Shown here: positions 1-6,388 of the stretch, in pieces
Numbering within the stretch: position 1 is the first letter of the stretch
Layout of the letters: each line of letters starts with the position of its first letter
Notes under the pieces: generated by a model
Told to the model about the DNA's origin: nothing
What the model saw: the letters and a program-made list of their open reading frames with translations, nothing else
The model's database searches: none
NCBI GenBank assembly: GCA_004295005.1
Contig: SHNG01000085.1
Location: 1 to 53,886 of the forward strand
DNA: 53,886 nt
Source: Gammaproteobacteria bacterium
GTDB taxonomy: Bacteria; Pseudomonadota; Gammaproteobacteria; Xanthomonadales; Rhodanobacteraceae
Direction of reading: 5' to 3'
Made by a program: the position numbers and the translations under genes

Positions 1-49
1 ATACCCGACCCTTGTCGTCCAGCGTTACAGCGGTTTCGCCCTGGAACAT
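1..49 (-). CDS. mraZ: MraZ, N-terminal fragment (runs off the window)
   Basis: The complement of 1-49 gives ATG and then 16 codons reading MFQGETAVTLDDKGRV, the characteristic start of MraZ, the DNA-binding autorepressor that heads the division and cell-wall (dcw) cluster. The rest lies outside the window. The start is fixed by this match and by the four-box MraZ operator that ends one base before the ATG. No separate Shine-Dalgarno is visible because the operator boxes occupy its place. The dcw genes (rsmH, ftsL, ftsI and so on) would be expected to follow beyond the left edge; that is inference. Confidence 0.88.
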   Translation of the reverse strand, partial: MFQGETAVTLDDKGRV

Positions 50-50
50 A

Positions 51-85
51 ACCACCAAACACCACAAAAACCCACCGAAACCCAC
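51..85 (-). promoter_or_regulatory. MraZ operator: four GTGG[GT] boxes with 10-bp period
   Basis: On the minus strand four pentamers, GTGGG, GTGGG, GTGGT and GTGGT, lie at 81-85, 71-75, 61-65 and 51-55, each separated by exactly 5 bases. MraZ is known to bind direct GTGG-type repeats with 5-base spacers upstream of its own gene. The last box ends one base before the mraZ ATG and the first overlaps the predicted -10, so bound MraZ should block both transcription and access to the start codon. Confidence 0.88.
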
Positions 86-112
86 CTTATTCCGCCCGTT
101 TCGGGCTGTCAA
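84..112 (-). promoter_or_regulatory. mraZ sigma70-type promoter
   Basis: On the minus strand a perfect TTGACA (-35, complement of 107-112) is followed after 17 bases by TAAGGT (-10, complement of 84-89, 3 of 6 consensus bases). The predicted start of transcription is near 77, giving a leader of about 28 nt that consists almost entirely of MraZ boxes. The good -35, optimal spacing and overlap with the operator support it. Confidence 0.65.
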
Positions 113-144
113 GGAAATTTCAGCAACGGGTTCGGGCAATTTCC
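113..144. other. Hairpin in the gspK-mraZ spacer
   Basis: Between gspK and the mraZ promoter (113-366) I see no credible gene. Codons on the minus strand are open only in short stretches with no recognisable GspL sequence, and there is no RNase P RNA signature, which I checked because rnpB can lie near mraZ in related bacteria. The only structure is an inverted repeat GGAAATT (113-119) / AATTTCC (138-144) with an 18-base loop just upstream of the mraZ -35. It lacks a T-tract, so a terminator role for the gsp operon is weak. Confidence 0.3.
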
Positions 145-366
145 GATGTCATCCCGGGCCGTTTGCCGGCACACGGAGTCGCGCGGGTGAGCACCACGCA
201 CCACCGCAAAGGTGTACGCGCCCGCAACCGGGGCAAAATGCGCGCAGGCTCCAAGGGCAATGCAAAAGCAGGCGAGAAGGCGCTCTTTGCGCGCTGCCTG
301 AACACCCTGACGGTGGTGCCGCTTTGTCAGCGTTGCCTTCACGCTGCGTCCAGCAAATCGGCACGC

Positions 367-1359
367 TCAGTGTGAGGTTGACGACCCTGGAATCACTGCG
401 CGCTGCTGGGGTGCGAGGTCATCTCCACCACGACTGCGCGCCAGCACATGGATTCCTCCATCCGGCCCCGAGCTGCGGCGCTCAAGCACCGACGCAAAGG
501 AAAACGGCACTTCGTCCAGCAGAATCTCGCCGCGCGCCAGAAAATAGCTGCTGGTGACGCCAAGCCCTGCCCGGTCGGGATCGCTGATGGCTACGCCCTG
601 CTGGCCGAGTTCGCGCAGCGCCGAGTCAACGTCCGCCCAGCGAGCCTGGCCATCCTGGCGAATGCGCTCCGCCAGTGCAGCCGTAATGCGTGAATCAAGG
701 CTCATCAGCAACACGCGCGATGCCGTGTTGAGGTTGATGGATGAACCCGCAGGCAAGACACAGACCTCTGCGGAAAGTCGCGCGTAACTGTCGCCGTCCA
801 TGCCACGCACCAGGCGCAACTCGGATACATGGACCATCGCGCGGTTGCCGGGACGATACGGTATTGCCTGCGCCAGATAGGTGGCATCTTCGGCGCCACC
901 TTCGGCATCGATCGCGGCATCGCCATCCAGCCAGTCCACGATGGCACCGCCCAGGGATGGGTCCAGTTGCAAGGCGGCCAGCAGGTTGCGCAGGCGCTTT
1001 CGCCACACGCCGCCCGTGTCATCGATCAGGTTGTTCAGATTGAAGCAGCCATTGAGATCGCGCATGTGCGCACTGATCTGCCCGCCTGCCACCGGTTGCG
1101 CCGGCAAGGGCAATGCCCACGGCTCACCCAGGGTATCGAGGTTGGGGTTGGCATCCCGGTCGCGCATCAGCACCTGCGCGGCAAACGATTCCAGTCCCTC
1201 GGCGTACGCAGCGGCCTGCTCGCCACGCACCACGTTGCGCGTGCGCGCAAAGGCCAGTTCGCCGCGATCAAGCAAGGAGGCAATCAGGACCAGGGCCAGC
1301 GCCACGGCAAGCAGCGCAATCACCAGGGCAACGCCGCGTTGTTCACCGGGAGCTTTCAT
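367..1359 (-). CDS. gspK: Type II secretion minor pseudopilin GspK
   Basis: 330 aa. GspK caps the pseudopilus tip of the type II secretion system. The N-terminus has a short basic leader ending RG, then a hydrophobic stretch (VALVIALLAVALALVLIASL) without the glutamate at mature position 5 found in the other pseudopilins; that absence is typical of GspK. The large periplasmic domain contains a DLNGCFNLNNL segment and a later INLNT motif, both typical of the family. Start: ATG at 1359, overlapping the gspJ stop as TGATG; a GTG one codon upstream is possible. It is last in gspG-H-I-J-K; no gspL, gspM or gspN follows. Confidence 0.9.
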   Translation of the reverse strand: MKAPGEQRGVALVIALLAVALALVLIASLLDRGELAFARTRNVVRGEQAAAYAEGLESFAAQVLMRDRDANPNLDTLGEPWALPLPAQPVAGGQISAHMRDLNGCFNLNNLIDDTGGVWRKRLRNLLAALQLDPSLGGAIVDWLDGDAAIDAEGGAEDATYLAQAIPYRPGNRAMVHVSELRLVRGMDGDSYARLSAEVCVLPAGSSINLNTASRVLLMSLDSRITAALAERIRQDGQARWADVDSALRELGQQGVAISDPDRAGLGVTSSYFLARGEILLDEVPFSFASVLERRSSGPDGGIHVLARSRGGDDLAPQQRAVIPGSSTSH

Positions 1360-2045
1360 CACAGTTGTGGCATGGGCAATGGGTTGGGTACAGGAGGCAA
1401 GGTTCCCTGCGCTGGCGTGCCGTTCGCACCGACGCCACGAGTCGGAATCGTGCCGGGCAGTGCGATCACCCGTCGCAGTTCACCGAGGTCGTCAAGCGCG
1501 ATGCTGAATTCGACGGCGCGCGGCAAAATCTCGACCGCCGTTTCGCGCGGCGGCCACTGTTCCTGCCAGATGCCTTGTGCGTCCAGGTAGCGCAGGCGGA
1601 ATCGTTCCACTTCGTCCACCTGCTCGCGCCATTGCGGCCGGCTGCCTGCGGCGCGGTCGAGCACCTCGTAACGCCCGCGCCGCAAGGCACGACTCTCGAC
1701 TTCATAGCGCACGCGCTCGATGTTGCTGCGTTGTTCCGCACGCGGGTTGGCATGGCCGAGTCGACTCAACTCGATGCGCTCGCCAGTACCCGCCAGCGCA
1801 GGCAACAACTCACCGAAGTTGCCGCGAACCGGGCGCGATATCGCCTGGCGCAAATCCCGCTCCAGGTCGGAAACCGCACGCACGACCTGGGCAAATCGCT
1901 GTTGCTGCTGATCGAGCGCAGCGCGCGTTCGCGCGATCTGGCTCAATGCACCCCAGGCAATCGCAGCCAATGCCGCAAATACCGCGAGCGCAACCAGAAT
2001 CTCGATGAGCGTGAATCCTGCCGGTTTGCGCACTGCCGGTGTCAT
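1359..2045 (-). CDS. gspJ: Type II secretion minor pseudopilin GspJ
   Basis: 228 aa. Minor pseudopilin that forms the tip complex with GspI and GspK. A short leader ends in G, followed by the prepilin peptidase motif FTLIEILVALAVFAALAAIA with Glu at mature position 5, then a globular periplasmic domain in which the segment VERFRLRYLDAQG, about residues 150-160, is typical of GspJ. The start overlaps the gspI stop by ATGA and its own stop overlaps gspK, so translation of the block is probably coupled. The C-terminus is glycine- and proline-rich and looks disordered. Confidence 0.9.
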   Translation of the reverse strand: MTPAVRKPAGFTLIEILVALAVFAALAAIAWGALSQIARTRAALDQQQQRFAQVVRAVSDLERDLRQAISRPVRGNFGELLPALAGTGERIELSRLGHANPRAEQRSNIERVRYEVESRALRRGRYEVLDRAAGSRPQWREQVDEVERFRLRYLDAQGIWQEQWPPRETAVEILPRAVEFSIALDDLGELRRVIALPGTIPTRGVGANGTPAQGTLPPVPNPLPMPQL

Positions 2046-2413
2046 GGCAGCGGTTGCCGACTGCCGAATCCGACCAGGCTGCCACTGGGCATCTGCGCAT
2101 CACCTGCGAACACCTGTATTTCCAGGCGACGCATGTCTGCATCATCGGTGGCGCGCACATCCATTTGCCAGCGCCAGTCGCGATTGCCAAGGCGCACGCG
2201 GCCATCGCGCGTTCCCACCGCGGGAAAGGGCGTGGCGATGCGCGTTTCCGCAAGGACATTGGCCGCCACCCAACTGGCGAGGGTGCGTTCGCGCAAACCG
2301 TCGAAGCTGCTCACCTGCCCGCCGGCGGTGCGGGTCAGGGCCAGCAGCGCAAGCGACACCACGACCAATGCAATGAGAACTTCCAGCAGGCTGAATCCTG
2401 CGCGACGTATCAT
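2042..2413 (-). CDS. gspI: Type II secretion minor pseudopilin GspI
   Basis: 123 aa, the usual size. Minor pseudopilin that nucleates pseudopilus assembly. Class III signal RRAG/FSLLEVLIALVVVSLALLAL with Glu5, followed by the family's conserved segment around SWVAANVLAETR (about residues 45-56). ATGA overlaps join it to gspH upstream and gspJ downstream. Confidence 0.9.
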   Translation of the reverse strand: MIRRAGFSLLEVLIALVVVSLALLALTRTAGGQVSSFDGLRERTLASWVAANVLAETRIATPFPAVGTRDGRVRLGNRDWRWQMDVRATDDADMRRLEIQVFAGDAQMPSGSLVGFGSRQPLP

Positions 2414-2907
2414 GGCCTGCGTTGCTCGCGATGCAGGCTGACCTTGCCGCTGGCGTCGCCACGCACTTCGTAGTTCACGGCGGCATCGCCCAGAGCCAGT
2501 TGCAACTCAAAGGGAGACAATTCTCCCGAGGAGAAGCACACGATCTGCGGCGGTTCGGCAGCGCTTTGTGCCAGGCGAACCTCGCGGCCATCCCGACGCA
2601 AGCGCACCAGCATGCCCTGAACCCAGGTTCGTGGCCGCAGCTCGTTGCCGAGCGCGCCATCGGTCCAGCCGGAGAAACCCAACTGGAAAAACGCGTAGCC
2701 TGCGTCATCGATACGCAATCCGATTTCCCTGCCGGTGAGCTCGGACTGCATACAGGCATGCTCGATCAATGCCTGCACGCGTTCGCTTTCACGCGTCAGT
2801 TGGCGCTCCGTGCTGGCACTGGCAACGCCAAGGGTCACGGCCAGGGCGAGAACACCGATGATGACGATCACCACCAGAATCTCGATCAGGGAAAACCCAC
2901 GGCTCAT
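2410..2907 (-). CDS. gspH: Type II secretion minor pseudopilin GspH
   Basis: 165 aa. Minor pseudopilin linking the tip complex to the GspG shaft. Very short leader MSRG, then FSLIEILVVIVIIGVLALAV with Glu5. A later stretch LTGREIGLRIDDAGYAFF is the typical GspH segment ('GxEIGLxxxxxGYxFL'). Start: ATG at 2907 chosen; a GTG codon directly before it is also possible. It lies 59 bases downstream of gspG and overlaps gspI. Confidence 0.9.
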   Translation of the reverse strand: MSRGFSLIEILVVIVIIGVLALAVTLGVASASTERQLTRESERVQALIEHACMQSELTGREIGLRIDDAGYAFFQLGFSGWTDGALGNELRPRTWVQGMLVRLRRDGREVRLAQSAAEPPQIVCFSSGELSPFELQLALGDAAVNYEVRGDASGKVSLHREQRRP

Positions 2908-2966
2908 CACGATGATTCATCCGCGGGCGGCAAAGCGGCAAGTCTTGTCCACCGAATGCCGTCCCA

Positions 2967-3524
2967 TCAGTCACCCCAGTTGCCGATGTCGGCGGCATCC
3001 CCTTCGCCACCGGGGCGCGCATCGGCGCCATGGCTGTACACATCCACTTCACCGTGCTGACCCGGGTATTGGTAGAGGTACGGCTGGTTCCAGGGATCCT
3101 TGGGCAAGCGGTCCAGATACGGACCCTTCCAGTTTGGCGCTTCCGGTTGTCCACTGGGCTTGGTTACCAGGGCCTCAAGCCCCTGCGAGCTGTCCGGATA
3201 ACGGAAATTGTCCAGCTTGTACATGTTCAAGGCGGTCATCACGCCTTGCAGATCCTGCTTGACCCGGGTGATGCGCGCCTCACCGGGTCGCTCCATCACC
3301 CGCGGCACCACGATGGCAGCGAGGATGCCGAGAATGACCACGACAACGAGGATCTCGATGAGGGTGAAGCCCTGCGCGCTTGTGCGCGCGGGATTCGGAT
3401 TTGGGAATTGGGGATTCGGGGCGCGGTATTCGGCAGCCTGTGCTTCCGGGCCATTGACGGAAGATCCGCGCGCCTTCCCAATGCCGGGTTGCACCTTCGA
3501 GAGCTGAAGCGATGGATTGAACAT
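2967..3524 (-). CDS. gspG: Type II secretion major pseudopilin GspG, with unusually long leader
   Basis: 185 aa from the ATG at 3524. Major pseudopilin; forms the pseudopilus shaft. The processing site G/FTLIEILVVVVILGILAAIV has Glu5, followed by typical GspG blocks: Lys-Gln-Asp-Leu in the helix, YKLDNFRYP, QGLEALV, DPWNQPYLYQYPG and a C-terminal GADARPGGEGDAADIGNW (calcium-site region). The leader before cleavage is about 52 residues instead of the usual 6-10. It contains a PNPQFPNPNP run encoded by a GATTCGG-type intergenic repeat. There is no ATG, GTG or TTG in frame between the repeat and the cleavage site; a GTG lies about 10 codons after the ATG, and another ATG at 3563 would lengthen the leader further. 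Confidence 0.85.
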   Translation of the reverse strand: MFNPSLQLSKVQPGIGKARGSSVNGPEAQAAEYRAPNPQFPNPNPARTSAQGFTLIEILVVVVILGILAAIVVPRVMERPGEARITRVKQDLQGVMTALNMYKLDNFRYPDSSQGLEALVTKPSGQPEAPNWKGPYLDRLPKDPWNQPYLYQYPGQHGEVDVYSHGADARPGGEGDAADIGNWGD

Positions 3525-3572
3525 GGCGATGGCTTGTGCCGGAGCGGAGATGGCGTGGATCATAGCAAAGCC

Positions 3573-4937
3573 ATGTCCATTGCTTCCCCGCCTTTCTCGT
3601 CCCCGCTGGCAACACGCGATCTCGCCGTGGTGTGGCATCCGTGCACGCAGATGCATGACCACGAAAGCGTGCCGATGCTGGCCATTGCGCAGGCGCAGGG
3701 AGCATGGCTCACCGACACCGCAGGCCGGCGCTACCTGGATGCGGTCAGCTCGTGGTGGACCTGTCTGTTTGGCCACCGCCATCCGCGCATCGTTGCTGCA
3801 CTCAAGGACCAGCTCGATCGCATCGATCACGTCATGCTGGCGGGAATGACCCATGAACCGGCGGTCGCGCTGGCCGAGCAACTGGTGAAGGCGACACCCG
3901 CGGATCTTGATCGGGTGTTCTACGCAGACAACGGCTCCGGCGCCGTCGAAGTCGCGCTGAAGATGAGCTTCCACTACTGGCGCAATCATGGCCAGCCCTT
4001 GCGTCAGCGTTTCGTCGCCCTGGGCGGCAGCTATCACGGCGAAACCATCGGTGCGCTCTCGGTCACCGACGTCGAGCTCTATCGGAGCACCTACTCGCCA
4101 CTGTTGTTTGAACCCTTGCTGGCACCCTCTCCCGATGCCTACCTGCGTGAACCTGGCGAAACCCCCGAGGCATTTGCCTTGCGTCGCCTTGGGGATTTGC
4201 GCGAACTGCTGGATCGTCATGCGAATGATGTTGCCGCTGTCATTGTTGAACCGCTGGTGCAGTGTGCTGGCGGCATGCGCATGTATCACCCGGCCTACCT
4301 GCGCGGTTTGCGCCAGCTCTGCGACGAGTTTGGCGTGCACTTGATTGCCGACGAGATTGCTGTCGGTTTTGGCCGCACCGGCACCCTGTTTGCCTGCGAG
4401 CAGGCGGCCATCAGTCCGGACTTCCTGTGCCTTTCCAAGGGACTTACCGGCGGTACGTTGCCCTTGTCGGCCGTGATGACGACTGCGGAAATTCATGCTG
4501 CGTTCTATGCCGAATACGCGAGCGGCAAGGCGTTCCTGCATTCGCACAGCTACACCGGCAATCCCATCGCCTGTCGAGCGGCACTGGAGACGATGGCCAT
4601 CTTCACTGACGAACCCGTACTCGAACGCAATCGCGCGCTTTCCGCGCACCTTGCCCAGCGGCTGGCTCCTTTGGCCGACCATCCGCATGTGGCGGACGTA
4701 CGCCAGAGCGGAATGATCGCGGCGGTCGAACTGGTCCGCGACAAGGCCACGCGCGCTGCGTATCCCAGCGATGAACGCAGGGGTTTGCGCGTCTACCTGC
4801 ACGGACTGGAGCGTGGCGCGATTCTCAGGCCGCTCGGCAATGTCATCTACTTCATGCCGCCCTACTGCATCACACCTGAGGAAATCGATTTCATGGTCGA
4901 GGTTGCCAGCGAGGGGATTGATCGCGCCTGCGCCTGA
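3573..4937 (+). CDS. bioA: Adenosylmethionine-8-amino-7-oxononanoate aminotransferase
   Basis: 454 aa, normal length. PLP-dependent class III aminotransferase that converts KAPA to DAPA in biotin synthesis with S-adenosylmethionine as amino donor. Motifs: substrate-site WHPCTQM near residue 20, SSWWTCLFGH, the ADNGSGAVEVALKM PLP-phosphate region, GSYHGETIGALSVTD, the Asp pair region LIADEIAVGFGRTG, and the PLP lysine in FLCLSKGLTGG. ATG at 3573 is chosen because it begins the conserved N-terminus; the frame is open much further upstream, but that part is antisense to gspG. Divergent from gspG with only 48 bases between the starts. No other bio genes are seen here. Confidence 0.93.
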   Translation: MSIASPPFSSPLATRDLAVVWHPCTQMHDHESVPMLAIAQAQGAWLTDTAGRRYLDAVSSWWTCLFGHRHPRIVAALKDQLDRIDHVMLAGMTHEPAVALAEQLVKATPADLDRVFYADNGSGAVEVALKMSFHYWRNHGQPLRQRFVALGGSYHGETIGALSVTDVELYRSTYSPLLFEPLLAPSPDAYLREPGETPEAFALRRLGDLRELLDRHANDVAAVIVEPLVQCAGGMRMYHPAYLRGLRQLCDEFGVHLIADEIAVGFGRTGTLFACEQAAISPDFLCLSKGLTGGTLPLSAVMTTAEIHAAFYAEYASGKAFLHSHSYTGNPIACRAALETMAIFTDEPVLERNRALSAHLAQRLAPLADHPHVADVRQSGMIAAVELVRDKATRAAYPSDERRGLRVYLHGLERGAILRPLGNVIYFMPPYCITPEEIDFMVEVASEGIDRACA

Positions 4938-5104
4938 GGGTGCTTGTTGGAGTCATGCAGAACCACAGCCATGGCTCCACGCATGTCGCAGATTGGATTG
5001 TGGACACTGCAAGTGCGCCCATCGGCCTGCATTGATCCGCCGCCGTGATGGCCACGAGTCATTGCAGCTGCGCCACCTCATCAGGCTTGCCTTATCATCA
5101 AGCC

Positions 5105-5842
5105 ATGCGTACTCCGCGAATCTGTGTTTTCGATCCCCTGGCTCCAGGCATGGAGGTGAAGCTTCCAGCACAAGCGGGCGAGCATCTCGTGCGCGTGCTG
5201 CGCCTGGAGCGGGGACAACCGCTGGTCCTCTTCAATGGCGACGGTCGCGAGTATCACGCAGAACTCATCCAGCTTGCCAAGCAGGCGGTGGTGGCGAGGG
5301 TCACCGCCGAAGGCAAGGCGGTGGATCGTGAAAGTCCGCTCGACCTGACCCTGGCACAAGGCATTGCCCGCGGCGAGAAGATGGACATGATCCTGCAGAA
5401 GGCGACCGAACTTGGAGTTCGCCACATCGTTCCACTGATCACCGCGCGCACCGAAGTCAAACTCGATGCAGAACGCTCAGGCCGTCGCATGGCACATTGG
5501 CGGGCGATCATTGCCGGCGCCTGCGAGCAATCCGGTCGCGCGCATCTGCCCAGCCTTGCCGAACCCCTGCGCCTGCCCGAGTGGGCTGCACAGCTGGATG
5601 AATCAGTCGGCTTGCGACTGGCGCTCGATCCGGACGGAAGGTTCTCGCCTCGTGATCTGCCAAGCCTGTCCGCCGCCGTGCTGGTGGTCGGCCCGGAGGG
5701 CGGACTATCCGACCAGGACATGAGCCAGCTTGGCCAGTCGGGGTTCCAGGGTTTGCGCCTGGGCCCGCGGATCCTGCGAACCGAAACGGCCGGGCTTGCC
5801 GCCATTGCCGCCATGCAGGTGATGCACGGCGACTTCAGGTAA
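5105..5842 (+). CDS. rsmE: 16S rRNA (uracil(1498)-N3)-methyltransferase RsmE
   Basis: 245 aa, the usual length. SAM-dependent SPOUT methyltransferase that modifies U1498 of 16S rRNA. N-terminal PUA-like part (HLVRVLRLERGQ... FNGDGREY), a central EKMDMILQKATELGV motif, and the C-terminal knot with VVGPEGGLSDQD and LGPRILRTETAGLAAIAA, the cofactor-binding signature. ATG at 5105 matches the family N-terminus; a start 20 codons earlier is open but unconserved. It follows bioA on the same strand after 167 bases with no recognisable gene, and converges on chpC. Confidence 0.94.
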   Translation: MRTPRICVFDPLAPGMEVKLPAQAGEHLVRVLRLERGQPLVLFNGDGREYHAELIQLAKQAVVARVTAEGKAVDRESPLDLTLAQGIARGEKMDMILQKATELGVRHIVPLITARTEVKLDAERSGRRMAHWRAIIAGACEQSGRAHLPSLAEPLRLPEWAAQLDESVGLRLALDPDGRFSPRDLPSLSAAVLVVGPEGGLSDQDMSQLGQSGFQGLRLGPRILRTETAGLAAIAAMQVMHGDFR

Positions 5843-5913
5843 TCGAGCCGCCGGTCGTGCCGGTGCCCGGGGCAACCCAGATGAGGGATTCCGCCGCGCG
5901 CAGAAAAACCAGC

Positions 5914-6378
5914 TCAGGCAGCCAGCACTTCCGCAATCAGCCTCTCGATGGTGCCGAGATCGGGGATGACGGCATGGTCATCGCGGACCAGCACTTCCGA
6001 TTGCACGCCCGGTCCAAGTTCGGACTCGTCTCCGGTGGTGATCAGCAACTCCGGCGTAATCGTCGTGAGGCGCGGGAAGCCCTGGGCCAGCATCGCGATG
6101 AAGGGCAACTTGGCAGCGCCACCCAGGGCCTTGAGCACGGTGACGCGGGCATTGCGTGAATCTTCCTCGCTGGCATGGCCGGCCAGCATGGGCAGCGAGA
6201 ACAAGGGCAGGCGCCAGCCGCGCCAGCCCAGGCGACCGAGCAACCATGCCGGAGCGCCCTCGATCTTTTCCGGTGCGGTGTAGGTGATCACCTCGGCCAC
6301 CGTCGCGTTCGGCAACAGCACGCGCCCTCCGGTTACCGGAATCATGACGCCTCGGATTTCGCGCGGTAGATCTGACAT
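5914..6378 (-). CDS. chpC: CheW-like protein ChpC of the Chp chemosensory system
   Basis: 154 aa. A single CheW-like domain: an N-terminal MIPVTGGRVLLPNATVAEV strand pair, then LGRLGWRGWRLPLFSL, matching the CheW core that docks receptors to the histidine kinase. In Pseudomonas, ChpC is a second CheW homologue at the end of the pil/chp cluster, and the position here (last, after chpB) is the same. ATG at 6378 is preferred: it has a GAGGAA ribosome site 6 bases upstream; a GTG lies directly before it. The intergenic gap to chpB is 10 bases. Confidence 0.82.
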   Translation of the reverse strand: MSDLPREIRGVMIPVTGGRVLLPNATVAEVITYTAPEKIEGAPAWLLGRLGWRGWRLPLFSLPMLAGHASEEDSRNARVTVLKALGGAAKLPFIAMLAQGFPRLTTITPELLITTGDESELGPGVQSEVLVRDDHAVIPDLGTIERLIAEVLAA

Positions 6379-6388
6379 CACCCGTTCC

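Noticed and set aside
149-364. Short minus-strand frames between gspK and mraZ as gspL or a small gene
   Set aside because: No GspL motifs, no ribosome site, Cys/Arg-rich composition of a non-coding frame.
3525-4802. Long open frame upstream of gspG on the minus strand (to 4802)
   Set aside because: It is antisense to bioA, which has all conserved motifs; the frame is open because of high GC and carries no recognisable protein.
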